A stretch of DNA of 64,000 nucleotides from Paenibacillus sinopodophylli (GCF_005930355.1 NZ_VDBO01000001.1:593339-657338); one strand, 5' to 3'; shown: positions 1 through 8,710, numbered from the stretch's first letter. Notes: a model not told the origin generated them from the letters alone. A program made the numbers and translations.

Positions 1-438
1 AACGCTTTGCTTGTGCGACAGAACATTACCATTCATTCTGAATACTTGATAAAGCCAGTAATCCAGTGCGATCCCGTACATATAAGCGAAGCAATTGGCA
101 ATCTTTTGATGAATGCAAGTGAAGCGATGCCACAGGGCGGTTTGATTAAAGTGAGGCTTGCAGCACATAAAAACAGCGTAGAGCTTTCTATTCAAGATAG
201 CGGTGCTGGCATACCAGCAGATAAGCTCAGTTTAGTATTTGATCCATTTTTTAGCAGCGGCAAAACTGGTCGTAATTTCGGACTTGGCCTTTCTTATGTA
301 TATAACGTCATTCAAAAAAGCGGAGCCAGAGTCACATTGACAAGTGAGCTTGGTAAGGGAACGAGGGTTACATTGCTTTGGCCGAAGCGAAAAGTCGTTC
401 GTGTTTTTGAAGGAGGAGACGGGCATGAGCACAATTAA
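1..438 (+). CDS. Sensor histidine kinase, C-terminal part (cut by window start)
   Basis: This is the ATP-binding end of a two-component sensor kinase; the frame is open to the left edge, so the sensor and dimerisation regions lie outside. The visible 145 codons form a HATPase_c domain: an N box (HISEAIGNLLMNASEAM), a G1 box (DSGAGI), an F box (FDPFFSSGK) and a G2 box (FGLGLSY). The form of these boxes resembles NtrB-like and citrate-type kinases. It overlaps the following response regulator gene by 14 bases, so the two are translationally coupled and probably form one signalling pair. The signal sensed cannot be inferred from this fragment. Confidence 0.9.
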   Translation, partial: NALLVRQNITIHSEYLIKPVIQCDPVHISEAIGNLLMNASEAMPQGGLIKVRLAAHKNSVELSIQDSGAGIPADKLSLVFDPFFSSGKTGRNFGLGLSYVYNVIQKSGARVTLTSELGKGTRVTLLWPKRKVVRVFEGGDGHEHN

Positions 439-1066
439 AATGGTTATCGTTGAGGATGACGAGGACTGGATAAAGGCGCTAACCTTTTTCTTAAGTCAAG
501 AACCGGATCTGATGGTAGTTGGTACAGCGTCGAATTCAACGGATGCGATACAACTAGCAAGCTCTATCCCTGTTGATGTCATTCTAATGGACATTCAGCT
601 TGATGGCAGCAAGTTAGACGGCATTCAAACTTCGATATTGATGCATGAGCACTCCTCAGCTAAGATCATTATGTTAACTTCTTTAAATGACGAGAAGACG
701 ATGACGCAAGCTTTTACAGCGGGCGCCGTGCACTATTTGGAGAAAACGCGTTACAAAGAGCTTCCGCAAGTCATACGCAGCGTCTATCATCATCCTGCAC
801 CGATGGAAGCATTGCTCAAAGAACTATCTCGGTTGAAGCGTGAAGAGCAATTGAAGGACTTGACTGGTGCTGAGCGTGAGGTGTTCGAGCGTATAGAGGC
901 TGGTTACACACAATCGCAAATTGAAGAGAAGCTATTCAAAGCAGAAAGCACGCTCAAAAATCAAGTGAATAAAATGTTGAAAAAAATCGGTGTGCGAAGC
1001 AGTCGGGAAGCTGTCGAGAAGGTTAGAAGAAAAGGCTTAATGATGAGGGATAATCAAAGAAAATAA
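425..1066 (+). CDS. NarL/FixJ-type response regulator
   Basis: The product (213 aa) has an N-terminal receiver domain: acidic pocket near residue 11 (EDDED), phosphoacceptor Asp in VILMDIQL, a Thr/Ser in MLTSLND and a Lys in LEKTR. A C-terminal LuxR-like helix-turn-helix begins at LTGAEREVFERIEAG. The usual last part of the LuxR helix is somewhat divergent (KAESTLKNQVNKMLKKIG), but the spacing is that of the family. The frame is open further upstream, but the ATG at 425 follows AGGAGGAGAC and is the natural start. It overlaps the kinase gene and presumably receives phosphate from it. A strong hairpin follows the gene. Confidence 0.92.
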   Translation: MSTIKMVIVEDDEDWIKALTFFLSQEPDLMVVGTASNSTDAIQLASSIPVDVILMDIQLDGSKLDGIQTSILMHEHSSAKIIMLTSLNDEKTMTQAFTAGAVHYLEKTRYKELPQVIRSVYHHPAPMEALLKELSRLKREEQLKDLTGAEREVFERIEAGYTQSQIEEKLFKAESTLKNQVNKMLKKIGVRSSREAVEKVRRKGLMMRDNQRK

Positions 1067-1084
1067 TCAGGATAGTCTATGTGC

Positions 1085-1119
1085 ATAGGGAGGTACTACG
1101 ATTCGTAGTACCTCCCTAT
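1085..1119 (+). terminator. Rho-independent terminator after the two-component operon
   Basis: A perfect 17-bp inverted repeat (ATAGGGAGGTACTACGA and its complement, one-base loop) is followed by a short T-rich stretch. It ends the kinase and response-regulator operon. Confidence 0.75.
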
Positions 1120-1197
1120 TTGTCGTTCTAATAAAGATAGGACTGCCGGAAGGCTAGAATATGCCGTTACAATGAAGGAAGAGAGGGCGGGATTAAA

Positions 1198-1656
1198 GTG
1201 AAAACAGCTGTAGATAAATCTTTGCCGATTATACTTCTCATAGACGGAAATTGCCTGTTATGCAATGGTATTACTCAGTTTGTAGCTAAACGGGATAAAA
1301 AAAATCAATTTCGATTTGCTGCGCTTCAATCAGCTGCAGGGCAGAAACTGCTTAAGGAAGGCAATCTTCCAGTTAGCGATATCCATACATTCGTGATGAT
1401 TCATGCAGGGCAATATAATGTGAAATCAGAAGCTGCGCTGCGTGTATTAGTAAGACTTGATGGCTGGTGGAAGTACTGTAATCCGCTCTTTTATTTCCCG
1501 CTTTCATTGCGTGATGTGATCTATGATTTTGTAGCCTTTAATCGTTACCGTTTCTTTAGGAATACGGAAACATGCATCCTGCCGATGCATGAGCTGTCGG
1601 GTAGATTCATAACAGGTGGCATCTATGGGGCTGAGAAGGAGATGGATAAAAGATGA
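1198..1656 (+). CDS. DUF393 / DCC-family thiol-disulfide oxidoreductase-like protein
   Basis: The 152-residue product starts with the family hallmark LIDGNCLLCNGITQFVAKRD, that is DGxCxLCN, whose two Cys may act as a redox pair. The C-terminal half carries RDVIYDFVAFNRYRFF, also typical (compare B. subtilis YuxK). The start is GTG 1198 after GAGAGGGCGGG. The gene overlaps the next by four bases and is the first of a three-gene operon with a DoxX-like and a DUF4166 protein, a combination usually associated with membrane or redox housekeeping. Biochemical function is not established for the family. Confidence 0.85.
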   Translation: MKTAVDKSLPIILLIDGNCLLCNGITQFVAKRDKKNQFRFAALQSAAGQKLLKEGNLPVSDIHTFVMIHAGQYNVKSEAALRVLVRLDGWWKYCNPLFYFPLSLRDVIYDFVAFNRYRFFRNTETCILPMHELSGRFITGGIYGAEKEMDKR

Positions 1657-2582
1657 GAAGAAAGCCGATCTTTGTGGAGCTTGTTATGCAAACATCTTTC
1701 GCTGAGCTATGGAAGCATACGCAAATACCGGAGCTTCATGAGCAATGGGACCTGCGTTTCTCGGCAATTGATTATTTGCCTAGAACAGGTGAAGCACAAA
1801 TACAAACCTTTCGTTATACAACACGAATTGGTTTTGGACTTCAAATAACAGGAACAGGCGAAACGAGTCATACATCACACGGTCAAAACGGAGAGCATAG
1901 GTCCACCCTATCTTTTTCTTCCGCGCAGCCCTTATCACTAATATCCTCGGGCGGAGGCTACTGGAAGTACGAAGAAAAGGAGGGGAAGCTGAGGTTTAGC
2001 ACATTATTTGACTATAAAACCCGCTTTGGTGTTGTTGGCTGGCTGGTCGATCTTTATTTGTTTAGACCATTATTCAGCTATGCTACAGCATGGAGCTTTG
2101 ATAGACTTCGTATTTGGTTAGAGGAGAAGGTTCCGCCTTCAGTCATAGCGGAGAGAGCGATGGTTCACTATCTATGTGTTATAGCGCTCATGCTGCTGTG
2201 GATCTTTGAAGGTATTGTTCCCAAGCTGCTCTTTCCGGAAACTGGCGAGCTGCCAATGCTGCAACAATTAGGTTGGTTTACTGGATTTGAATTACAGCTT
2301 ATTAAGGGGATCGGCATTCTCGAAATCATAATAGGCATCTTGACAGTATGTTTGCATCGACAAAAACGATTGTTTTATGGACAAATCGCTCTGCTGCTCT
2401 TATTATCCATCCCGATGATAGCAGCAACTCCTTATTCGCTGACAGCGCCATTTAATCCACTAACGTTATCTGTTCCTATGATCGTATTATGCTTCGTTTC
2501 AATATGGAGCATCAAACATCTGCCACTTGCCAGTCGTTGTATAAGGCGTTTTAAATCAATGAAACGAAAGGAAGGAGAATAA
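1653..2582 (+). CDS. SRPBCC-like domain fused to DoxX-like membrane domain
   Basis: The protein (309 aa) has two parts. Residues about 1-155 look like a START/SRPBCC lipid-binding fold, with an opening FVELVMQTSFAELWKHTQ typical of polyketide-cyclase-like ligand-binding proteins. From about residue 165 on there are four hydrophobic segments (for example CVIALMLLWIFEGIVPKLL and GIGILEIIIGILTVCL) that match the DoxX-like family, with the conserved FEGIVPK and GILE motifs. It lies between the DUF393 and DUF4166 genes, overlapping the first by 4 bases and two bases from the second. The fusion suggests a membrane protein that handles a lipid or quinone-like ligand; this is inference. Confidence 0.8.
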   Translation: MRRKPIFVELVMQTSFAELWKHTQIPELHEQWDLRFSAIDYLPRTGEAQIQTFRYTTRIGFGLQITGTGETSHTSHGQNGEHRSTLSFSSAQPLSLISSGGGYWKYEEKEGKLRFSTLFDYKTRFGVVGWLVDLYLFRPLFSYATAWSFDRLRIWLEEKVPPSVIAERAMVHYLCVIALMLLWIFEGIVPKLLFPETGELPMLQQLGWFTGFELQLIKGIGILEIIIGILTVCLHRQKRLFYGQIALLLLLSIPMIAATPYSLTAPFNPLTLSVPMIVLCFVSIWSIKHLPLASRCIRRFKSMKRKEGE

Positions 2583-2584
2583 GC

Positions 2585-3262
2585 ATGCTTTCCATTTATG
2601 AGCAAGTACTCGGTTCAGCATTTCTTGAACTCCATCCCCGCATTCAGCAGCGATTTGGCATGAGCAGTTCAAGCAACACCGCTTCAATCGGAAGTGGGGT
2701 CATGAAGCTAATTTGGCACAACAAGCTTGTCAATCTGCCGTTATTGGCAGGGGCAACTCGTCATATTATGTTTCCGCATAGCGGTACCAACGTTCCATTC
2801 TCGATCGAGAATTATGCTTATAGAGATCAATATGGGAGAGAAACGGTTACTTGGATTAGGAAGTTTCAGTTCCCGCGAAAAGTAAGGCATTTCGATGCGA
2901 CGATGATTTTTAGTGGTGAGCATGGCGGGATTGTTGACTATTTGGGTAATAAACAGCATATGGCTGTGGATTTGGCACTTTCTGTTTCTGATAAAAAAGG
3001 CATTAAATTTCATTCCAAGCAACAACGATTTTATGAAGGATTATTGCAGTTCCGTATTCCAGATTATTTCACAGGAGCTGCAGAAGTCCATGAGTGGTAT
3101 GATGACGATGAGGGTTGTTACAAAATAACAGTCGATGTTCGCCATCCATGGCTTGGTCCGATATTTCGGTATAAAGGCTCCTTTCAAGCCGCATTTATAG
3201 AGATCAAGCCCGGTAGCGAGCCGATCGGCATTCGACCAATACGAGAAGAAAGAAGGGAATAG
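2585..3262 (+). CDS. DUF4166 domain-containing protein
   Basis: The 225-residue soluble protein has the layout of DUF4166: SIYEQVLGSAFLELHPRIQQRFG at the start, then FSIENYAYRDQYGRETVTWIR, and GIKFHSKQQRFYEG in the second half. The family often occurs as a domain beside DoxX-like or saccharopine-dehydrogenase-like proteins. Here it is the last gene of the three-gene operon, two bases after its neighbour and preceded by AGGAGAATAAGC. No catalytic residues are known, so no reaction is proposed. Confidence 0.8.
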   Translation: MLSIYEQVLGSAFLELHPRIQQRFGMSSSSNTASIGSGVMKLIWHNKLVNLPLLAGATRHIMFPHSGTNVPFSIENYAYRDQYGRETVTWIRKFQFPRKVRHFDATMIFSGEHGGIVDYLGNKQHMAVDLALSVSDKKGIKFHSKQQRFYEGLLQFRIPDYFTGAAEVHEWYDDDEGCYKITVDVRHPWLGPIFRYKGSFQAAFIEIKPGSEPIGIRPIREERRE

Positions 3263-3286
3263 ACGGCAGAGGCTGTTTATTCCTTT

Positions 3287-3315
3287 TTGTCACTTCCACT
3301 TCGGCGTTGTATAAT
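3287..3315 (+). promoter_or_regulatory. Sigma-A type promoter for the radical SAM gene
   Basis: A TTGTCA box and a perfect TATAAT box are separated by 17 bases, with 77 bases of leader before the radical SAM gene. The quality of both boxes and the spacing make this one of the clearest promoters in the window. Confidence 0.75.
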
Positions 3316-3392
3316 AGCATAAGACAACATAGCAAGATTCAAGCTAGCGAGACTCAGGCTGCTGGGTCATTAGGAAACGGAGCTTACTACCA

Positions 3393-4268
3393 ATGAAAAA
3401 GTTTAAAAAGTTTTATATAGAGACGACAAGCATTTGCAACTTATCCTGCAGCTTCTGTCCACCGACCCTGCGCGCGAAAGGCTTCATAAAAGTAGAGGAT
3501 TTCCGCAAAACGCTTCTGCAGATTAAGCCTCACACCGATTATATTTACTTCCACGTAAAAGGTGAGCCGATGCTGCATCCAAAGATGGACGAGCTGCTCG
3601 ATATTAGCCATGAGCTGGGCTTCAAAGTGAATATAACGTCGAACGGCACGCTCATTACGAAAAACAAAGAAAAACTACTGAACAAGCCTGCCCTAAGGCA
3701 GATTAATTTCTCCTTGCACAGCTTTGACGGCCATGCAGGTTCGACGAATAAAGAAGGCTATTTAGCTGAGATTCTATCCTTCGTGAAGGAAGCTGTAGCA
3801 AACAGCAAGATTATTATTTCGTTTCGGCTATGGAATCTGGAAATGGATAATGAAACGAATCAGCAAAAAAATAAAAACCGCGAATTGCTCGGTATGATCG
3901 AGAAAGCATTCGCTCTGGATTTTAAAATCGAAGAAAAATTCATTCCTGGTTCCGGTGTCAAAATCGCTGAACGTATTTATTTAAACCAAGATCCAGAGTT
4001 CAAATGGCCCGACCTGAAGGAGCCGGAGTACAACGGAAAAGGGTTCTGCCATGCACTGCGCAATCAAGCGGGCATTCTTATTGATGGCACCGTTATTCCA
4101 TGCTGCCTTGATGGTGAGGGCGTCATTAATCTCGGGAATATTCATGACACACATTTCTCTGAGATTATCGAGAACGATCGGTCGACAAAGCTTTATGAGG
4201 GCTTCTCCAGGCGAGAAGCAGTGGAGGAGCTGTGCCGGAAATGCGGCTACCGCCAGCGTTTCGGTTGA
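3393..4268 (+). CDS. Radical SAM / SPASM domain protein
   Basis: The product (291 aa) binds a radical-SAM 4Fe-4S cluster through CxxxCxxC (C15, C19, C22), followed by a SAM-binding region with HVKGEPMLHP and TSNGTL. The C-terminal part is SPASM-like: FCHAL, GTVIPCCLD and LCRKC supply further Cys for auxiliary clusters. Such enzymes modify peptides or act as anaerobic maturases, but no peptide substrate gene is visible nearby and the gene stands alone under its own promoter. The substrate is unknown. Confidence 0.88.
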   Translation: MKKFKKFYIETTSICNLSCSFCPPTLRAKGFIKVEDFRKTLLQIKPHTDYIYFHVKGEPMLHPKMDELLDISHELGFKVNITSNGTLITKNKEKLLNKPALRQINFSLHSFDGHAGSTNKEGYLAEILSFVKEAVANSKIIISFRLWNLEMDNETNQQKNKNRELLGMIEKAFALDFKIEEKFIPGSGVKIAERIYLNQDPEFKWPDLKEPEYNGKGFCHALRNQAGILIDGTVIPCCLDGEGVINLGNIHDTHFSEIIENDRSTKLYEGFSRREAVEELCRKCGYRQRFG

Positions 4269-4298
4269 TTGTTACTAAAGAACGTTATTTGATTCATC

Positions 4299-4339
4299 AA
4301 AATCGCTGTCGCTCTAACCAAGAGCTTGCGGCGATTTTT
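4299..4339 (+). terminator. Probable terminator after radical SAM gene
   Basis: An imperfect inverted repeat (AAAATCGC with GCGATTTT, plus GCTCT with AGAGC inside) ends in a run of five T. The remaining bases up to the uppP start hold no further recognisable gene. Confidence 0.6.
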
Positions 4340-4481
4340 CATGTAAGCTAGCACAATTACAACTAGGGGCTCACTTCCTTAGGCGGATTGTTGAGCGAGG
4401 TCGATTTATGTTATGATTTGTTCCATGCCTTTCTATTTTCTAATACCATTAATCTACAAGAGTTAGGAGATTCAACGACAA

Positions 4482-5324
4482 ATGGACTTTTTTACGATTT
4501 TAAAAGCGATTATTTTGGGTATTGTAGAAGGGCTCACGGAGTTCGCCCCCGTATCCTCGACGGGTCATATGGTTATCGTTGATGACATGTGGCTGCAGTC
4601 GGAGCAGTTTTTGACGAAATACGTAGCAAATACGTTCAAAATCATCATCCAGTTAGGTTCCATACTAGCGGTTGTCATTATTTTCCGAAATCGCTTTATT
4701 GATTTGCTGGGATTACGCCGTGGAGCAAGCGCAGAGACGCAGGACTTGTCAGAACCGAAACGCAAGCTTAAGCTTACACATGTATTCGTTGGACTCATAC
4801 CAGCAGGCGTATTTGGATTATTGTTCGATGATTACATTGATGATTATTTATTTTCAATTAAAACGGTATTAATCGGTCTTGTTGTTGGTGCGATATTCAT
4901 GATCATTGCCGACCGGTTCCGTCCAGCTCAAACGAAGGTGGAGTCGGTGGATCAAATTACTTATAAACAGGCACTATCAGTTGGCTTGATTCAATGTATT
5001 TCCTTATGGCCTGGATTTTCTCGTTCTGGGTCCACCATCTCAGGTGGTGTTCTACTTGGCATGAGCCATCGTGCTGCGGCGGATTTCACCTTTATCATGG
5101 CAGTTCCGATCATGACAGGTGCCAGCTTACTATCACTAGCCAAAAACTGGGAGTACTTCACGCTTGATACGCTTCCGTTTTTCATAGCAGGCTTTATAAG
5201 CGCATTTGTTTTTGCTCTCCTATCCATTCGTTTCTTCTTGAAGCTCATTAATAGAATCAAACTGGTGCCGTTTGCGATATATCGCATCGTACTAGCGGTG
5301 GTCGTATATATCGTTTACTTCTAA
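4482..5324 (+). CDS. uppP: Undecaprenyl-diphosphatase (BacA/UppP)
   Basis: This integral membrane enzyme (280 aa) removes a phosphate from undecaprenyl diphosphate so that the carrier lipid can be reused for peptidoglycan and other wall polymers. Both family signatures are present: EGLTEFAPVSSTGHM near residue 17 and PGFSRSGSTISGG in the second half, holding the catalytic Glu, Ser and Arg residues. About eight hydrophobic segments are seen. The start at 4482 follows GAGTTAGGAGATTCAACGACAA. Overexpression of this family gives bacitracin resistance; here it is a lone gene converging on the CLC gene. Confidence 0.95.
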   Translation: MDFFTILKAIILGIVEGLTEFAPVSSTGHMVIVDDMWLQSEQFLTKYVANTFKIIIQLGSILAVVIIFRNRFIDLLGLRRGASAETQDLSEPKRKLKLTHVFVGLIPAGVFGLLFDDYIDDYLFSIKTVLIGLVVGAIFMIIADRFRPAQTKVESVDQITYKQALSVGLIQCISLWPGFSRSGSTISGGVLLGMSHRAAADFTFIMAVPIMTGASLLSLAKNWEYFTLDTLPFFIAGFISAFVFALLSIRFFLKLINRIKLVPFAIYRIVLAVVVYIVYF

Positions 5325-5325
5325 T

Positions 5326-5365
5326 AAAAATGGCTTGCTCCCGTTATAAGGAGCAAGCCATTTTT
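5326..5365. terminator. Bidirectional terminator between uppP and the CLC gene
   Basis: A perfect 16-bp stem (AAAAATGGCTTGCTCC and complement) with a 7-base loop has A and T tracts on both sides, so it can end both converging transcripts. Confidence 0.85.
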
Positions 5366-6594
5366 CATTCGGTTAATCGATAAGCAAGAGGTTTCTGTGA
5401 TTCATAGATTCCTCTGTGGCCTGAACAAAGAAAAGCAAGCATGCAACCAATGAAAAGATAGATGGCACCTTCGGAACCAAACAGCTCAATTCCCATAATA
5501 AAACAGGCAATCGGTGTTTTGGCTGCACCGCTGAATACGGAGACGAAGCCAATCGCTGCAAGGAAAGGGACGGAAACATGCAGTAGTCCGCCAAGCGCAC
5601 TTCCGAGAGTCGCACCAATTACAAATAGCGGGGTAACCTCTCCTCCTTGAAAGCCTGTCCCCAACGTAAGGGCTGTAAACAATGTTTTGAGCAGAAAAAC
5701 AAACGGGGATACCGCTTCTTGAAAGCCTTGTTGAATGAGCGGTATGCCGAGGCCTAAATAGTCACGCGTACCTAGTGCGTAAACGAAAGCAATGATGAGC
5801 AAGCCCCCGGCAGTACTTCTTAGCATAGGGTTTATCAGCCATTTGCTGAACAGCTGTTTGAGAGTACGAGTGAGAAGAGTAAAGAAGGAAGCAGCTAGAC
5901 CGAACAAAACAGCTGCGACAACAACTTTTATAATAAGCAGCCAGTGGAATGGAGGAATTATACCCATGGCATAATGGATATGATTAATTCCCCACGCGCT
6001 TGTGACCAAATGTCCCGCCACACTCGCAATAAAGCAAGGAAGCAGCGCCTCATAACTAATTACTCCGATTGCCAGAACCTCTAGGCCGAACATCGTTCCT
6101 GCAAGCGGTGTGCCGAATACGGCTCCGAATCCGCTGCTAATACCACACATGAGGATGATTCGACGGTCTTTCTGCTTCAATCCGATCTGCTTGCCCAGCC
6201 ATTCGGACAAGCTGCCACCCATCTGGACAGCCGTTCCTTCACGGCCCGCAGAACCACCGAATAGATGTGTTACGAGTGTTCCAAGCAAGACGAGAGGAGC
6301 CATTCGAAGTGGAATATTTCCTTCTCCTGAATGAATTTGTTCAATAATGAGATGATTTCCTCTGCCAGCTTCTTTCCCGAACTTCATATAAAGGAAGCTG
6401 ATGAAGGCTCCTCCTGCAGGAAGGAGCCAGAGAAGCCAGGGGTAATTGCCGCGAGCTTCCGTCACCCATTCAAGCGAGGCTAGGAACAAAGCGGCTGCTG
6501 TTCCAGCTAAGAGGCCGACGGCTCCAGCGATGAGCAGCCATTTCGATACGTATTTCATAAGCTTATCTGGAGATAATTGCTGCTTGTCTAACAT
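5365..6594 (-). CDS. CLC-family anion channel/antiporter, probable fluoride-type (CLC-F)
   Basis: This polytopic membrane protein (409 aa) belongs to the CLC chloride channel and antiporter family. The gating-glutamate motif reads GSAGREGTAVQ (Glu119) instead of the usual GKEGP, and the selectivity segment that is GSGIPE in chloride transporters reads GRGNHLIIEQ. These substitutions are, to my knowledge, the signature of the CLC-F branch, which exchanges fluoride for protons and protects cells from fluoride. A fluoride riboswitch, common in front of such genes, was looked for and not found. Only a TATAAT box on the minus strand (6640-6645) is seen upstream. Family assignment is firm; the fluoride role is inferred. 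Confidence 0.85.
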   Translation of the reverse strand: MLDKQQLSPDKLMKYVSKWLLIAGAVGLLAGTAAALFLASLEWVTEARGNYPWLLWLLPAGGAFISFLYMKFGKEAGRGNHLIIEQIHSGEGNIPLRMAPLVLLGTLVTHLFGGSAGREGTAVQMGGSLSEWLGKQIGLKQKDRRIILMCGISSGFGAVFGTPLAGTMFGLEVLAIGVISYEALLPCFIASVAGHLVTSAWGINHIHYAMGIIPPFHWLLIIKVVVAAVLFGLAASFFTLLTRTLKQLFSKWLINPMLRSTAGGLLIIAFVYALGTRDYLGLGIPLIQQGFQEAVSPFVFLLKTLFTALTLGTGFQGGEVTPLFVIGATLGSALGGLLHVSVPFLAAIGFVSVFSGAAKTPIACFIMGIELFGSEGAIYLFIGCMLAFLCSGHRGIYESQKPLAYRLTE

Positions 6595-6639
6595 CCTGTA
6601 AGACTCCTTGTACTCAGTTGACGAACGCGTTTGTTCCTA

Positions 6640-6645
6640 ATTATA
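6640..6645 (-). promoter_or_regulatory. Candidate -10 box for the CLC gene
   Basis: A perfect TATAAT lies on the minus strand about 46 bases ahead of the start codon. No good -35 box stands at 17 bases, so this is tentative. Confidence 0.4.
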
Positions 6646-6698
6646 CAGGACATACCATCTAGGTGACAGCAATTCGGAAAAAGTGTTATTACATTCGT

Positions 6699-7067
6699 TC
6701 ATATGCCATAGGATATCCAAACGAGATGGTAGACGTTAACTAGAAAATAGAGAACCACTGTCACTAGAATGCATGGGTTGATCCATTTTCGATTCTTCAT
6801 ATGATAGTAGATAACTAGAAGCAGCAGCGGGAGTACTAACTTCATGGTGTAATAACCAGTAATATTCCATTCATAAATATGCTTAACGAAGGGGTTCATT
6901 TCTTCAATCAGCAAAAAACGCAAGCCGATATCGGTTAAAGCAGCGTCGGTGAAACAAAGCAGCAACAAGCCAATCAAGATAGCTTGCATATCCCACTTCT
7001 GAATAGCAGCGATGGCAAATTTCCCTCCAATCTGAATAAATTCGCATATTAGATGCATATGCCTCAT
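6699..7067 (-). CDS. Small four-helix membrane protein, DUF5658-like
   Basis: About 122 residues with hydrophobic segments such as ILIGLLLLCFTDAALTDIGL, LVLPLLLLVIYY and ILVTVVLYFLVNVYH. A conserved D..LTD plus EEMNPFVKHIYE arrangement (Asp-Thr-Asp in the first helix, E-x-NP after it) matches the DUF5658 type. The ATG at 7079 sits directly against its AAAGGA, so the ATG at 7067 with that site at 12 bases is preferred; the ATG at 7058 is also possible. It is divergent from the glycosyltransferase gene, with 50 bases between. Function unknown. Confidence 0.7.
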   Translation of the reverse strand: MRHMHLICEFIQIGGKFAIAAIQKWDMQAILIGLLLLCFTDAALTDIGLRFLLIEEMNPFVKHIYEWNITGYYTMKLVLPLLLLVIYYHMKNRKWINPCILVTVVLYFLVNVYHLVWISYGI

Positions 7068-7117
7068 AAGGATTATCATTCCTTTGGCAATTTCCTTGGA
7101 ATAAAGGAGGCGTTACG

Positions 7118-8689
7118 TTGAAGCGAATTTTAATAGGAAGCCCGATCCGACAAAGGCCGACCGTTTTACGCTATTTTTTATCCTCACTTGAGCGAATTTC
7201 GACGAGTGGGTTTACGTTAGATTATTATTTCATTGATGACAACGATGATGAGGAATCATCGCGGATGCTAAATGATTTCATCACGCTACAGCAGCAGTCG
7301 AAAGGCAGTCAGGCGACTTTGCGAAGAAGTGATGCAATTACGCCTTATGCGAGAGATGAGTTTACTCATTACTGGAGCAATGATCTCATTGATAAAGTCG
7401 CCAGTTGGAAGGATGACATCATTCATACGGCTAGAGATCAGCATTATGATGGATTATTTCTAATCGATTCCGATCTTTTGCTGCAACCTCAAGCGCTCCA
7501 GTCTCTGGTCACAGCAGACAAAGAAATTGTATCCGCTATATTTTGGACACAGTGGCAGCCAAATACGATGGAGCTTCCGCAAGTGTGGCTGAAAGATACG
7601 TATTGGCCTTTTCAAAACGATGCCACTTTGAAAGCGGGGGACGGTGCCGAAGCTGCCGTTCAATTCATCATGATGCTGCGTCAGCCTGGCGTCTACGAGG
7701 TTGGGGGCCTTGGCGCATGCACCTACATTAACCGGATAGCACTAGAGAAACCGATTTCGTTCCGAACGATTCCGAATTTATCGATATGGGGCGAAGACCG
7801 CCATTTCTGTATTCGCGCAGCAGCCCTCGGAATTGGTCTCAGTGTAGACACACGATATCCAGCGTTCCACGTTTACCGTGATTCAGATTTGGAGAGGGCG
7901 CAGCTATTCATGGAGTCGAGTCAAGAAGTTAGTCACGAACAAGAGAGAGTGGAGTCTTCGATCAGACAACCAATCTTTGCTGCTGCGAAGACGGGGCCAA
8001 GGCTCGTGCTATCTATGATTGTGAAAAACGAAGCGGACCGCTATTTGCGCGAAGCGCTTGAGCATCATCGAGAATACATCGACCATGCGGTCATTATTGA
8101 CGATGGGAGCACAGATCATACTGGCGATATCGTTCATGAGTATTTGGCAGGTATCCCTTTGGTCTATATCAGGAATGAAAGTTCGCAGTTTCATAACGAA
8201 GTCAAGCTTAGAACACAGCAATGGCAGGAAACGATTCGTATTCAGCCGCAGTGGATTCTTAATATGGATGCGGATGAATATTTCGAGGACAAATTCAAGG
8301 ATGCAATCCCCGCGTTACTGGAGGGTCAGAATACGCTCGCTTATATGTTTCGACTCTATGATTTCTGGTCGGAGGACCATTATCGTGAAGATTTTTACTG
8401 GAATGCACATGCCGTCTACCGACCTTTTCTACTCAAATACGTGGAGGGATATCCTTACGAATGGAAACAAACCCCGCAGCACTGCGGCAGATTCCCACAA
8501 AATATATATTCCGTTCCGCATCAAACCTCTGAACTGCGTGTCAAACATTGGGGTTGGGCGCGACCTGAAGACCGTCTTCACAAATATGAACGCTACAAGC
8601 AGCTTGATCCGAATGCTGTTTATGGCTGGAAAGAGCAATACGAATCCATACTGGATGAAGCGCCAAATCTTATAAAATGGGTCGAATAA
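7118..8689 (+). CDS. Two-domain glycosyltransferase
   Basis: The 523-residue protein carries two separate transferase-like halves. Residues 1-270 begin KRILIGSPIRQRP and hold a DSDLLL metal-binding motif, similar to Anp1/MNN9-like glycosyltransferases. Residues about 285-520 begin RLVLSMIVKNEADRYL and hold VIIDDGSTDHTG and NMDADEYFED, the classic GT-A family 2 nucleotide-sugar and DxD motifs. The start is TTG 7118 after AAAGGAGG. There are no membrane segments, so it probably works on the inner face of the membrane or in the cytosol. Acceptor and sugar are unknown. Similar proteins are common in Paenibacillus as single genes. Confidence 0.8.
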   Translation: MKRILIGSPIRQRPTVLRYFLSSLERISTSGFTLDYYFIDDNDDEESSRMLNDFITLQQQSKGSQATLRRSDAITPYARDEFTHYWSNDLIDKVASWKDDIIHTARDQHYDGLFLIDSDLLLQPQALQSLVTADKEIVSAIFWTQWQPNTMELPQVWLKDTYWPFQNDATLKAGDGAEAAVQFIMMLRQPGVYEVGGLGACTYINRIALEKPISFRTIPNLSIWGEDRHFCIRAAALGIGLSVDTRYPAFHVYRDSDLERAQLFMESSQEVSHEQERVESSIRQPIFAAAKTGPRLVLSMIVKNEADRYLREALEHHREYIDHAVIIDDGSTDHTGDIVHEYLAGIPLVYIRNESSQFHNEVKLRTQQWQETIRIQPQWILNMDADEYFEDKFKDAIPALLEGQNTLAYMFRLYDFWSEDHYREDFYWNAHAVYRPFLLKYVEGYPYEWKQTPQHCGRFPQNIYSVPHQTSELRVKHWGWARPEDRLHKYERYKQLDPNAVYGWKEQYESILDEAPNLIKWVE

Positions 8690-8710
8690 CAGGTATAAAA
8701 TAGATATGTT

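Noticed and set aside
6595-6698. Fluoride riboswitch expected upstream of the CLC-F-like gene
   Set aside because: The minus-strand leader lacks the conserved GGNGATGG, CCGCC and GATGCC blocks in order; only an isolated GATGG was found.
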